Assembly (NCBI RefSeq): GCF_001418335.1
Contig: NZ_LIPP01000170.1
Coordinates: 1 to 58,754 of the forward strand
DNA length: 58,754 bases
Direction: 5' to 3'
Source: Streptomyces aurantiacus
GTDB taxonomy: Bacteria; Actinomycetota; Actinomycetes; Streptomycetales; Streptomycetaceae
Shown: positions 8,271 to 16,624 of the stretch, in pieces
How positions within the stretch are numbered: position 1 is the stretch's first letter
How the letters are laid out: the number at the start of each line of letters is the position of its first letter
Program-made: the position numbers and the translations under genes
The notes under the pieces: model-generated
What the model was told of the DNA's origin: nothing
Databases searched by the model: none
What the model saw: the letters and a program-made list of their open reading frames with translations, nothing else

Positions 8271-9530
8271 TCACTGCTCCGGAAGTGGCTGAGGTGGCCG
8301 TTCGCCGACGTAGTGCCCGCTCGGGCGCATCCGCAGGGGGGCCTCGCCGTACTCCTCCAGGATGTGGGCGATCCAGCCGGCCGTGCGGGCCACGGCGAAG
8401 ATCGTCTCGCCCGCCGAGGCGTGCATGCCGGACGAGGCCGTGAGGACGGCGAGGGCCAGGTCGACGTTGGCGTGCAGTGGGACGTGGCGGGCCGTTGTGG
8501 CCACGACGTCGCGAGCCGCCGCCAGGGCGGGAGCGGCGTCGGGGATCTCCTCCAGGAGAGCGAACAGCGCCCGCGCGCGCGGGTCCTCACCGGGGTAGAG
8601 GCGGTGACCGAGGCCAGGGACGCGACGTCCGGCGCGGAGTTCGTCGGAGATCACCGGGGCCGCCGTGCCGCGGTCGAGGACGTCGAGGAGCATCCGGTGG
8701 GCCAGGCCGCTGGCCGCTCCGTGGAGGGGGCCTTCGAGGACGCCGAGGCCCGCCGAGACGGCGGCGTACGCGTGGGCGCGGGCCGAGGCGGCCACCCGGA
8801 CCGCCAGCGTGGACGCGGCCAGGTCGTGGTCGACGAGCAGCCCGAGGGCCGTGTCCAGGGCGTGCAGGGCTGCCGTCGAGGCTTCGCGTCCGCTGAGCCG
8901 GGCCCACAGGCGGTGTGCCAGCGGACCGTCGTCGCGATGATCGTGGCGCTGGGGCGGCAGGGCGGCGACGAGCGTCGGGATCAGGGTGCGGGCCGTGCCG
9001 AGAACGGCCTCTTCGGAGAGGTCGAAGCGCAGCGGATCTGCGGTCGCCGCCGCGACGGCGGCCACCCGGAGCCGGTCGGTGGGGCCCGTGTGCTCGGGCA
9101 GCGAGTCGACGGCGCGGCGGGCCACCGCGACGGATGCCTCGGGTGCCGTGAAGGTGGCGCCGGGGCGCAGGACGCCGGTCCAGAGCCACTCCGCGACCTC
9201 TTCGTAGGAGTGGCGCGCGGCGAGCTCGGTGGCGTCGACGCCTCGGAAGTAGTAGCGGTCCCGGTCGATCAAGGTGATCCGGGTGCGGACGGAGAGCGTG
9301 CCGCCGGCCGGTGAACTCCCGGCCGGCTCACGCCTGTTGCGGCGCGCGAGGGCTTCCACCTCCTTGGGGTCGAAGGTGCTGCCCCGGCCACCCGGGTTGC
9401 TCCGGCTGCTGAGCCGGCCGCGGCTCACGTACGCGTACACCGTCTCCGGTTTCACGCCGAGCAGCTCGGCGGCCTCTCTGGTGCTGATCCGCCGTCCTTC
9501 TTGCGCGGGGGCCTCTTCTTGCTCCCTCAT
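8271..9530 (-). CDS. Citrate synthase with N-terminal HTH domain
   Basis: A 419-residue protein. Residues 15-66 form an excisionase/MerR-like HTH (ISTREAAELLGVKPETVYAY, then a wing with SRGRLSSR). The remainder is a citrate synthase domain that keeps the catalytic pattern: histidine in GPLHGAA, histidine in PGLGHRLYPGEDPRAR and aspartate in HANVDLALA. It should condense an acyl-CoA, possibly acetyl- or propionyl-CoA, with oxaloacetate. The ATG at 9530 is preceded by a weak GGTGA; an ATG at 9566 inside the palindrome is an alternative. The HTH suggests the enzyme may bind DNA, and a perfect palindrome lies 35 bases upstream. It is followed by the sucrase/ferredoxin-like gene. Confidence 0.9.
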   Translation of the reverse strand: MREQEEAPAQEGRRISTREAAELLGVKPETVYAYVSRGRLSSRSNPGGRGSTFDPKEVEALARRNRREPAGSSPAGGTLSVRTRITLIDRDRYYFRGVDATELAARHSYEEVAEWLWTGVLRPGATFTAPEASVAVARRAVDSLPEHTGPTDRLRVAAVAAATADPLRFDLSEEAVLGTARTLIPTLVAALPPQRHDHRDDGPLAHRLWARLSGREASTAALHALDTALGLLVDHDLAASTLAVRVAASARAHAYAAVSAGLGVLEGPLHGAASGLAHRMLLDVLDRGTAAPVISDELRAGRRVPGLGHRLYPGEDPRARALFALLEEIPDAAPALAAARDVVATTARHVPLHANVDLALAVLTASSGMHASAGETIFAVARTAGWIAHILEEYGEAPLRMRPSGHYVGERPPQPLPEQ

Positions 9531-9564
9531 GGGCGTCACCGTGATCACCGTATCTGCGAGTTTC

Positions 9565-9583
9565 ATATTGATTGGATCAATAT
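9565..9583. promoter_or_regulatory. 19-base palindrome, copy A
   Basis: ATATTGAT-TGG-ATCAATAT: perfect 8-base arms around a 3-base spacer, unusually AT-rich for this genome. The identical 19-mer recurs at 10993-11011. TTAACA overlaps its right edge. It is a candidate operator for both the HTH-citrate synthase and the orphan plus-strand leader. Confidence 0.75.
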
Positions 9584-9660
9584 TAACAAGAGTCGGAGTC
9601 AAGCATGGACAGTCCCCAAGCAAGTCCAGGGAAGCAAGCATGTCGATCAACCCGACGGCT
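9565..9660 (+). repeat. Inverted repeat flanking citrate synthase 2, left arm
   Basis: This stretch matches the complement of 10920-11011. The shared parts are the 19-base palindrome, a TTRACA hexamer, an 18-base block AGTCAAGCATGGACAGTC, a purine-rich ribosome binding region and the start ATGYCGATCAACC. Small indels occur between the blocks. The two arms face each other across citrate synthase 2, so recombination between them would invert that gene. Confidence 0.7.
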
Positions 9661-9776
9661 CCGCGAACCGGTCCAGCGCCGCAACGTCCTCGCCCCGGTC
9701 ACCGGTCGGCCTGCCGCCGACTGGCGTCTCGCCACCGACGGCCGACTGATCCTCGGTCCTCAACCGTCTGCGCGAA

Positions 9777-10940
9777 TCAGGGCACGGGCACAGCGATCGG
9801 CGGTTCCGGCCCTACGTACCGCGCCACCGGGCGGATGATTTTCGGATCCTCCGCCTGTTCCAGGATGTTCGCGCTCCAGCCGACCACCCGTGCCGCAGCG
9901 AATGTCGGAGTGAACATCTCGCGGGGCAGACCGCACAGTTCCATGACCACGCCCGCATAGAATTCGACGTTCGTGTGAAGTTCACGGCCGGGCTTGAGCT
10001 CCGCCAGAATCGCTTCCACGTGCTGTTCGACCTCTGTCGCGAAGTCGACCTGCGGGCCGCCGAACCGCTCCGCGATGCCCCGGAGCATGCGTGAACGAGG
10101 ATCCTCGGTGCGGTAGACGGGATGGCCGAAACCCATGATGCGGTCGCCTGCGAGAACGCGTTCGCGGATCCACGGGTCGATCCGGTCACGGGTGCCGATC
10201 GCGTCGAGCGTGTCCAGCGCACGGCTCGGAGCGCCACCGTGGAGGGGTCCCGAGAGTGCTCCCACCGCGCCGACCAAGGCGGCGGCCACGTCTGCTCCCG
10301 TCGACGTAATCACCCTCGCTGTGAACGTTGACGCATTGAACCCGTGGTCGATGGTCGAGATCAGGTACTGCTCGATCGCCCTCGCCCGGTCCGCGTCCGG
10401 CTCCGAGCCTGTCAGCATGTAGAGGTAGTTCGCGGCATACGGAAGATCCTCGCGGGGCTCGATCGGCTCCAGCCCTTGTCCCAGGCGGTGGAGAGCTGTC
10501 AGCAGTGTCGGCACGGCTGCCGCGGACACGATCGTGTCGTCGCGGCGCTGGTCGGCGTCAATGTCATACACCGGGCGGAACCCCTTCGCGGCCCCGAGCA
10601 GTGACAGCGCGGTCCGCAGACCTGCAAGTGGGCCGGAGCGGCCGCTCGCCGCAGCGACGGCGGGCAGCGCTTCCCGTACGCCGGCGGGCAGGCTGCGCAG
10701 TTTCGTGGTGTGGGCGGTGAAGGCGGACAGCTGTGCTGCGTCCGGCAGTTCACCGTGGATCATCAGGTGCCAGACGTCCTCGAAGCTGCGGGTGTGCGCG
10801 AGGTCCACGGCGGAGTACTGGCGATAGTGATAGAAGCCTTCCAGCCCCCTGACGTCCCCCAGTCGAGTGGCGGTGACGACGACGCCCGCGAGTCCTGGCG
10901 GTACGTCGAGGGTGGCGGACGCGGTCCGGTTGATCGGCAT
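9777..10940 (-). CDS. Citrate synthase 2 (citrate synthase-like paralogue)
   Basis: A 387-residue single-domain citrate synthase. The catalytic histidines are present in SGPLHGGAPSRA and GFGHPVYRTEDPR. The catalytic aspartate position reads HTNVEFYAG, with glutamate at residue 326; I recall the same feature in the mycobacterial citrate synthase 2 group. The ATG at 10940 has an AAGGAGGGA site 3 bases upstream. The gene is on the same strand as the HTH-citrate synthase, from which the orphan leader region separates it. It may use propionyl-CoA as well as acetyl-CoA. The palindrome 53 bases upstream should control it. Confidence 0.9.
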   Translation of the reverse strand: MPINRTASATLDVPPGLAGVVVTATRLGDVRGLEGFYHYRQYSAVDLAHTRSFEDVWHLMIHGELPDAAQLSAFTAHTTKLRSLPAGVREALPAVAAASGRSGPLAGLRTALSLLGAAKGFRPVYDIDADQRRDDTIVSAAAVPTLLTALHRLGQGLEPIEPREDLPYAANYLYMLTGSEPDADRARAIEQYLISTIDHGFNASTFTARVITSTGADVAAALVGAVGALSGPLHGGAPSRALDTLDAIGTRDRIDPWIRERVLAGDRIMGFGHPVYRTEDPRSRMLRGIAERFGGPQVDFATEVEQHVEAILAELKPGRELHTNVEFYAGVVMELCGLPREMFTPTFAAARVVGWSANILEQAEDPKIIRPVARYVGPEPPIAVPVP

Positions 10941-11011
10941 GTTCCCTCCTTGAACTTGATTCGACTGTCCATGCTTGACTGATCTCCTGTCAATATTGAT
11001 TGGATCAATAT
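10920..11011 (-). repeat. Inverted repeat flanking citrate synthase 2, right arm
   Basis: This is the functional copy of the leader, read on the minus strand: palindrome, TTGACA hexamer, the 18-base block at about 10962-10979, AAGGAGGGA, then the ATG at 10940. It is the mate of 9565-9660 in inverted orientation. Confidence 0.7.
10993..11011. promoter_or_regulatory. 19-base palindrome, copy B
   Basis: This is identical to the palindrome at 9565-9583. On the minus strand TTGACA overlaps its downstream edge, so a bound protein would block that promoter hexamer. It lies 53 bases upstream of the citrate synthase 2 start. Confidence 0.75.
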
Positions 11012-11073
11012 ATTTGAGGGTGCCATGGCGTCCGCGCGGGGCCGAGCTCTGGTTCTCGCGCACACCTCGTGTA

Positions 11074-12324
11074 TCAGCGCTGCAGTGCTTCGGTGGGCTG
11101 GATGCGTGCCGCCCGCCATGCCGGGTACAGCCCCGCCAGCAGGCCGGTGGTCAGGCCGACGGCCGGGCCCGCCGCGACCGTGGCGGGGTGCACGACCGGG
11201 GTCCAGTCACGTACGACGGCGACGCCGACGACGGTCACCGTTCCGAGGCTGGTGCCGATCAGTCCGCCGAGGCTGCCGAGGGCACCGGACTCGGCGAGGA
11301 ACTGGGCGGTGATGTCGCGGCTGCGGGCGCCCAGGGCGCGGCGGAGGCCGATCTCGCCGGTCCGTTCCAGGACGGCGACGAGGGTGGTGTTGGCGATGCC
11401 GACGGCGCCGATCACCAGGCAGATTCCGGAGAGGAGAAGGAAGAGCTGGTTGAGGTCGGAGGTGACGTCGGCGCGGAGTGTTCCGGGGTCCGGGGGTGGG
11501 ATGGCCTTGAGGTACTCGGGGTGGTCGGGGCGTAGCGCGGTGGGGGCCTCGGCGGCGATCTGGACGGCGGCGCCGGTGTCGGTGGCGATGAGCATCTTCG
11601 CGCCCCGGGCGGGTGGTCCCCAGAGGGTCTCGGCGGTGGTGCGGGGGACGACGACGGAGAGCAGCAGATCGGCCTTGCGGCTGAGGTCGGAGAGGATGCC
11701 GACCACGGTGAAGGGCTTGCCGTCGATGAAGATCGCCGGGTGGGCTTCGAGCGTGGTGATGCCGAGGAGGGTGGCGGCACCGGAGCCGATGACGGCGACG
11801 GGCTGTTTCGTCCGGGACGGATAGCCGTCGTAGAGGCGTCCCTGGGCGAGGGTGGGGACCGCGGCGCGAAGGGCACCGGGGGACGCGGCGACGACGTCGA
11901 TCGGCCGGCCCCCGGCGCCGGCGCCGACGGGAGCGGCGGTGACACGGAGCCCGCGGTCGGTGCCCGCGGTCCAGTAGACCCCGGCGTGCCGTACGCCGTT
12001 GAGCCTTTCGACGCGGGCGTCGGCATCGGCGGGGAACGCCCGCCCGGCGAACTCGTCCTGTTCGGCCGCGATGTCCTCGACGGTGACCTCGGTGGCGGTC
12101 AGGAGGTCGAAGCGTGCGTCGATCTGGGACGAGGCGGTAGCGGTCAGCCCGAGGACGGCGACGAACGCGCCCACGCCCAGGACCGTGCCGAGTGCGGTGA
12201 GGACCGAGCGGGCGGGGCGTTGCAGTATCCCGGCGGTGGCCTCGGCGAGCAGATCCCGCGGGCCGAGCCCCGTCGACTCCACTGCCTCCACGGCCCGTTC
12301 GCGGCGTCGGGACCTCGGGATCAC
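11074..12324 (-). CDS. FtsX/MacB-like ABC transporter permease
   Basis: A 416-residue permease. A first membrane helix near residues 35-55 (PARSVLTALGTVLGVGAFVAVLG) is followed by a MacB-type extracytoplasmic domain to about residue 280. Three more helices follow, with the FtsX motif ERTGEIGLRRALGARSRDI between them. Such permeases export substrates or transmit force across the membrane rather than importing solutes. The GTG start overlaps the stop of the ATPase gene. It ends the four-gene operon that begins with the lipoprotein. Confidence 0.92.
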   Translation of the reverse strand: MIPRSRRRERAVEAVESTGLGPRDLLAEATAGILQRPARSVLTALGTVLGVGAFVAVLGLTATASSQIDARFDLLTATEVTVEDIAAEQDEFAGRAFPADADARVERLNGVRHAGVYWTAGTDRGLRVTAAPVGAGAGGRPIDVVAASPGALRAAVPTLAQGRLYDGYPSRTKQPVAVIGSGAATLLGITTLEAHPAIFIDGKPFTVVGILSDLSRKADLLLSVVVPRTTAETLWGPPARGAKMLIATDTGAAVQIAAEAPTALRPDHPEYLKAIPPPDPGTLRADVTSDLNQLFLLLSGICLVIGAVGIANTTLVAVLERTGEIGLRRALGARSRDITAQFLAESGALGSLGGLIGTSLGTVTVVGVAVVRDWTPVVHPATVAAGPAVGLTTGLLAGLYPAWRAARIQPTEALQR

Positions 12325-13007
12325 GTGGTCACCACCCGTTCGGTCAGGACGCCGTCGCGGAGGGCGACGGTACGGGCGCCGCGGGCGGCGATGCCGGCGT
12401 CGTGGGTGATGACCAGCACGGTCATGCCATCGGAGTGCAGCCCGTCCAGCAGGCCGAGGACCGTGCTCGCGTTGACCGTGTCGAGGTTGCCCGTGGGTTC
12501 GTCGCACAGCAGCAGGGACGGCCGGGTGACCAGGGCACGGGCGATCGCCACCCGTTGGCGTTCTCCGCCGGACAACCGGGTGGGTGGCGCGGCGGTCCGG
12601 TGGCCCAGACCGACGCGGTCCAGGGCCTCGCGGGCGCGTGCGGCGCGCTCCTTGCGGGGGACGCCGTTGTAGACCATCGCGAGCAGGACGTTCTCCAGAG
12701 CCGAGCGGTGGGGGAGGAGATGGAAGGACTGGAAGACGAAGCCGATACGGCGACCGCGCAGGGCGGTGCGCGCGGCGTCCTTCAGGGCGCCCGTGTCGAC
12801 GCCGTCCAGTAGGTACCTGCCGGTGGTGGGGGCGTCGAGAAGTCCCGCGATGTTGAGGAACGTCGACTTGCCGGCTCCGGACGGGCCGGTGACGGTCACG
12901 AACTCGCCGCGCTCGATGATCAGGTCGCACGGCCGGAACGCAGGGACCCGCGGCGGGCCGGGATAGGTGAGGCCGACCTGTCGGAACTCGATGACGGGGG
13001 CCGTCAC
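12321..13007 (-). CDS. MacB/LolD-type ABC transporter ATPase
   Basis: A 228-residue ATPase with Walker A GPSGAGKST, Q-loop in FVFQSFHLLPH, ABC signature LSGGERQRVAIARAL, Walker B LLLCDEP and the H-loop ITHD. It overlaps both neighbours by four bases, the adaptor upstream and the permease downstream. It should power the FtsX-like permease in a tripartite export complex. Confidence 0.95.
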   Translation of the reverse strand: MTAPVIEFRQVGLTYPGPPRVPAFRPCDLIIERGEFVTVTGPSGAGKSTFLNIAGLLDAPTTGRYLLDGVDTGALKDAARTALRGRRIGFVFQSFHLLPHRSALENVLLAMVYNGVPRKERAARAREALDRVGLGHRTAAPPTRLSGGERQRVAIARALVTRPSLLLCDEPTGNLDTVNASTVLGLLDGLHSDGMTVLVITHDAGIAARGARTVALRDGVLTERVVTT

Positions 13008-14446
13008 TCGGCTGCCTCCCCGGTGGCTCTGATACCGGTGACGACGTGGTCACCCTCGCTGAGCCGGCCGCCGGCCACCGGCGTTATCTGGACGAAGCCG
13101 TCACCGGTGGTGCCGGGACGGACTTCCACGGCTCGCGGCGTCCTGTCCGTGCCGAGGACGGTGACCACCGTCTTTCCGTCGGCCCTGGAGGTGATGGCGG
13201 TGACGGGGACGACCAGGGCCTTGCCCTCGGTCGAGGCGGCCTCGACCGTCAGCCGTACTTCCTGCCCCGCGAGCTCGGCGTCCAGAGGCTTGTCGGGGGC
13301 GACGGTCATCAGGTAGCCCTGACCGCCAGGGGGTGTGTCCCCGTCCTTGCCGGCGGCGGTGTCGTCCTGCCGGACGCTGTCGAGAGTGTCGGCGACGGAC
13401 CGTACGGTCGCGGTCGCGGTGATACCGGTCAGTTCGGAGAGGATCTCGACCTTCTGGCGCGGGTGCACCAGTTCCTTCTGGTGCTGCTGGAGATGGCTGT
13501 CGACGACCAGTGCTCCGGCCGAGACGGTCATCACCGGCCCCGTCACCTTCGTACCAGGCCGGGCCGTGACGGAGTCCACCCGGGCGGGAAAGCCGTCCAG
13601 GAAGACGACCTCGCCCGCGGGCAGCATCGGGCCGGACTCGGCCTGTATCGCCGCCAGATCCTCGCGGGCCTCCGCGAGATCTTCCTTTGCCCGCTTCACC
13701 GCCTTGTCGGGCTTGCCGCTGGGTGTTTCGGCGGAAGCACGGATCTCCTCGGCACCCTCGGCACCCTCGGCATCCTCGACCGCCCTCCCGGCGGCGGTCA
13801 CCCGGTCCTCCGCGGTCTCCAGCGCGGCCTTGCCGCCGCGGAGGGCGGGCAGTGGGTCGTAACCGATGGAGGAGTAGAAGGAGTCGAGCGCGGTTTTCGT
13901 ACCGGCCCCGAAGACGCCGGAGGTGTCCGTACCCGCACTGTGCCCCAGAGCCCGCAGCGCTCGCTGGAGCTGCTTGACGTCGTCGCCCTCGGAACCCGGC
14001 TTGAGGTCCCGGTACACCGGCAGCTTTCCCCGCAGGGCGAATACCGGGCGGCCGGAGATTTCGAGGAGAACCCTGCCCGCCTCGAACGTGTCAGCGGCTT
14101 TGAGGCCCAGCTTGGTCACCACGGCGGTCCCACCGTCGGGCCCGGCGACGGCAGGGGCTATCTCGACCGACTGCGTGGCGGTGACTGTCCCTCGGATGAT
14201 CACCGAGTCCTTCAGTACCCGCCGTTCCACCGGAGCCGTGAGGACGTCGGAGGGCGGTGCTTCGGAGTCGGCCGCGGCCTGTGCGGGCGACTTGACGACG
14301 AGAGATGCCGCGAGGCCCGCCGCGGTGAACAGCAGAGCTCCGACAGCCACTGCGGCGACCCACCGGCGTCTGCGCGCCAACTTGGGGACCTCGCCCCGGT
14401 CGGACGGCGATTCCGGTGTCTGCGGGTGGGTGAACTCGTGGAACAC
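13004..14446 (-). CDS. Membrane-fusion adaptor with peptidoglycan-binding domain
   Basis: A 480-residue HlyD/RND-type adaptor. One membrane helix (about 28-50) anchors it. A beta-barrel and lipoyl-like section follows, in which a PG_binding_1 domain (about 145-195; YRDLKPGSEGDDVKQLQRAL) is embedded. A helical, charged segment (about 205-265) and a C-terminal beta domain complete it. The GTG start has GAGGAG 8 bases upstream. It should link the FtsX-like permease to the cell wall of this Gram-positive. The substrate is unknown; relatives are found in antimicrobial peptide or lipid export systems. Confidence 0.9.
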   Translation of the reverse strand: MFHEFTHPQTPESPSDRGEVPKLARRRRWVAAVAVGALLFTAAGLAASLVVKSPAQAAADSEAPPSDVLTAPVERRVLKDSVIIRGTVTATQSVEIAPAVAGPDGGTAVVTKLGLKAADTFEAGRVLLEISGRPVFALRGKLPVYRDLKPGSEGDDVKQLQRALRALGHSAGTDTSGVFGAGTKTALDSFYSSIGYDPLPALRGGKAALETAEDRVTAAGRAVEDAEGAEGAEEIRASAETPSGKPDKAVKRAKEDLAEAREDLAAIQAESGPMLPAGEVVFLDGFPARVDSVTARPGTKVTGPVMTVSAGALVVDSHLQQHQKELVHPRQKVEILSELTGITATATVRSVADTLDSVRQDDTAAGKDGDTPPGGQGYLMTVAPDKPLDAELAGQEVRLTVEAASTEGKALVVPVTAITSRADGKTVVTVLGTDRTPRAVEVRPGTTGDGFVQITPVAGGRLSEGDHVVTGIRATGEAAE

Positions 14447-14488
14447 GGAGGACTCCTCGTCGGCGGCGCTCGGAACAGATCCCCTCCC

Positions 14489-15397
14489 CTACTCGGAGCG
14501 GATGCCTCGGCCGGCTGCGGCGTTCTTGACCTCGGTGGTGAGGGCGCGCTTCACCAGATCGAGCGCCTGGGCGTTCTGCTCGATCAGACGCTTCTGATAG
14601 GCGATGTCGACCGTCGACCATATGCCGACCAGGTTCGTCTGCTTCTTGCAGGCGACATCGGCTACCGCGGTGGCCGTCTCCTGAGCAGTGGGTTCATCGG
14701 TGTTGAAGACGCGGTCGTTGTTCGCGTCCGAAGGCGTGCGGTAGTTGTAGCCCGACTTGGCCATACAAGCGCTCCATGCGCTGATCGCGGCCACGACCTT
14801 GCTGTGCCGCAGTGAGCGGTCGTAACTCTGGAGGGCCAGCTCATCGACAAGGTCCAGGCGTGGTGCCTGTCGCAGGCCCTGCAGCAGCGTCCGCCTGGCT
14901 TCTCCGTTGCAGCCACCGACCGGTACGGTCCGGCCATTGCGCTTGCTCTGTCCTTTTCCGCTGGCCACGGACTGGGCCGATGCGCTCATGGCGGGCTTGG
15001 CCGCCGCGGACCGCCGCTTCTCGACCACGGACGACGCGGGGTGGTAACCGCGCTGCGCCGCATGGGTGCTGTCGGTGATTCCGTATCGACGGGTGTTCCG
15101 CTGTTCGAGATAGCCGGTCGACCTGGAAGGCGAATAGTCGAAACCGTATCGTTTCATGCAGTCCACCATGAGCCGGGAATAGCCGTCATGGATGGTCTGC
15201 TGTTCGGCCTTTGTCGAACGATAGGCATCGAGCGGCAGGCTCAGAGTGCTCGGATCGACTGCCGGCGGATTCGCTGGAACAGGAGGCTCGACTTCCTTCC
15301 GGGAGTCGCCGGTCGGATTCGACGTGCCGCATGCACCGGCGAGCAGCATGATCAGGACCGTGCCTGTGACCGACTTTCCGACGCGTCGGGTTCTCAC
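14489..15397 (-). CDS. Putative lipoprotein of the export operon
   Basis: A 302-residue protein with a lipoprotein signal peptide: basic MRTRRVGKS, hydrophobic VLIMLLAGAC with the lipid-modified cysteine at about 23, then a Pro-rich spacer. The mature part is mostly helical and polar, with cysteines in VDCMKRYGFDY, GGCNGEARR, WSACMAKSGY and DVACKKQTN. These probably pair as disulfides. I do not recognise the family. It lies 42 bases before the adaptor gene on the same strand and probably belongs to the export complex as an extracellular partner. Confidence 0.75.
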   Translation of the reverse strand: MRTRRVGKSVTGTVLIMLLAGACGTSNPTGDSRKEVEPPVPANPPAVDPSTLSLPLDAYRSTKAEQQTIHDGYSRLMVDCMKRYGFDYSPSRSTGYLEQRNTRRYGITDSTHAAQRGYHPASSVVEKRRSAAAKPAMSASAQSVASGKGQSKRNGRTVPVGGCNGEARRTLLQGLRQAPRLDLVDELALQSYDRSLRHSKVVAAISAWSACMAKSGYNYRTPSDANNDRVFNTDEPTAQETATAVADVACKKQTNLVGIWSTVDIAYQKRLIEQNAQALDLVKRALTTEVKNAAAGRGIRSE

Positions 15398-15549
15398 TGG
15401 GTTTTCCCACCTTCTCCTAGGGATCGGTGGCGTCCGCAGAAGTAAGCAGAGACAAACGGCCCACGGCTGCGGACACCACCGTTTGGTGCGAGGTCACAAC
15501 GCCCGGCGGGAGTCGATGCCGGCGGGCCTCCTAGGCTGGTTCCTGACGC

Positions 15550-15906
15550 CTATGTGAAGTACAGCGACGAGATCCTGTTGTTGTAGCTTCCGAGACTGTT
15601 CCTGACCTCGTGGGAGCTGATGCCGAGCGCGTCGCCACCTCCCCAGGAGTCCGTGTAGAAGGTGATCGAGTCACCCCAGTTGCTGTCGACGGAGGATATG
15701 GCGTCGTTCTCGGAGGCGCCGGTGCTGAAGGTGTCGCCGGCCAGGTTGACGTCGTCCCAGTTCCAGTAGTCGACGCCACCGGTCAGGTTTTCGCCGTCGA
15801 AGACCCAGAGGTCCTCGGCGCTGCTGGCCGGCGTGGCGGTTGCGAAGCCCGCAACGGTGAGAGCCAGAGCGGCGGCTCCGACGGACAGGATTTTCTTTAC
15901 GCGCAT
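15550..15906 (-). CDS. Secreted peptidase inhibitor I36-like protein
   Basis: A 118-residue secreted protein. MRVKKILSVGAAALALTVAG with the cleavage region TPASSAED is a signal peptide. The mature domain of about 88 residues resembles the peptidase inhibitor I36/beta-gamma-crystallin fold: WVFDGENLTGGVDYW near its start, a Trp-Gly rich centre and NNRISSLYF at the end. Members inhibit metalloproteases or play structural roles. The ATG at 15906 has AAAGGGA just upstream. It is probably a single-gene unit, with the decayed AraC gene upstream. Confidence 0.75.
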   Translation of the reverse strand: MRVKKILSVGAAALALTVAGFATATPASSAEDLWVFDGENLTGGVDYWNWDDVNLAGDTFSTGASENDAISSVDSNWGDSITFYTDSWGGGDALGISSHEVRNSLGSYNNRISSLYFT

Positions 15907-16003
15907 GTCGTCCCTTTCCATGGGTTCCATGGGTCTTCTTGTTCCTGCATAGAGAGTGGGCACCTCGGCCGGGACCTGTCATTACAGATGCGTGCACAGG
16001 TCT

Positions 16004-16624
16004 TCAGTCTGCGTGCACTCTCGCGCGTTGCCGGCGGAATTGGCTCGGGGAGATCCCGTAGGCGCTGCGAAAGGCATGGCTGAAATGTGAGGGGCTGGTA
16101 AACCCCCAGCGGGAGGCGATCGCGTGGACCGGGCGGGCGGCCAGCCGGGGGTCGCCGAGATCGCGCCGGCACTGTTCCAGGCGGTGTTCACGAATCCAGC
16201 CGGCGACGGTGTGCCCGTCCTCGTGGAACAGCTTGTGCAGGTAGCGCAGAGAGATGTGGTGTGCCGAGGCGATCGCGTACGGGGTCAGGTGCGCGTCGCC
16301 CAGGTTGTCCCGGATGAAAGTGTGGATCCGGGCCGCCAGCGCCCGCTGCCTGGTCCGGGGTGGCACCGTGTTTCGGGTGTCCGGCGCGTCGGCCGGTGCC
16401 TCGGTCGGCACGTCGAACGCCGAGAGGGACGCGCGGGCGGTTCCCTCCCCAGGCGACAAGGGCAACAGCGAGCACGGGAAGCGCAGAATCAGCAGCCGGC
16501 CCGCGGGAGTACGGGCACCGCACACGACCCCGCAGTCGTAGAGCACCCGGAACCTCGTGACCCCCTCGCCCCCGAAGGCCAACCGCTCCCCCTCCGTGAC
16601 CTCGGTCGTGCTCATCCGGTCCAT
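16004..16624 (-). pseudogene. Truncated AraC-family regulator
   Basis: About 206 residues remain. The C-terminal half is a complete AraC HTH_18 domain (AYAIASAHH-like first helix, RYLHKLFHEDG, GFTSPSHFSHAFRSAYGISP). The sensor domain is badly eroded. It starts near the FRVLYD motif that normally lies over 100 residues into AraC-binding-like regulators. The stretch joining LLPL to the HTH is also some 60 residues shorter than usual. It could still bind DNA, but loss of the sensor suggests decay. The start at 16624 is a guess without a good ribosome binding site. Confidence 0.6.

Larger units (their letters stand above)
9531..9776. other. Intergenic region with orphan citrate synthase leader
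   Basis: It holds the upstream region of the HTH-citrate synthase (minus strand). On the plus strand it holds a copy of the leader that precedes citrate synthase 2: palindrome at 9565-9583, the 18-mer AGTCAAGCATGGACAGTC, then an ATG at 9640 reading M-S-I-N-P-T-A. The true citrate synthase 2 begins M-P-I-N-R-T-A. After about seven codons the similarity stops, and no citrate synthase sequence follows, so this looks like an orphaned start region. Confidence 0.6.

Noticed and set aside
9640..9960. Possible plus-strand gene starting at the orphan leader
   Set aside because: Only about seven codons resemble citrate synthase 2; the remainder is Arg-rich and overlaps the end of the real gene antisense.
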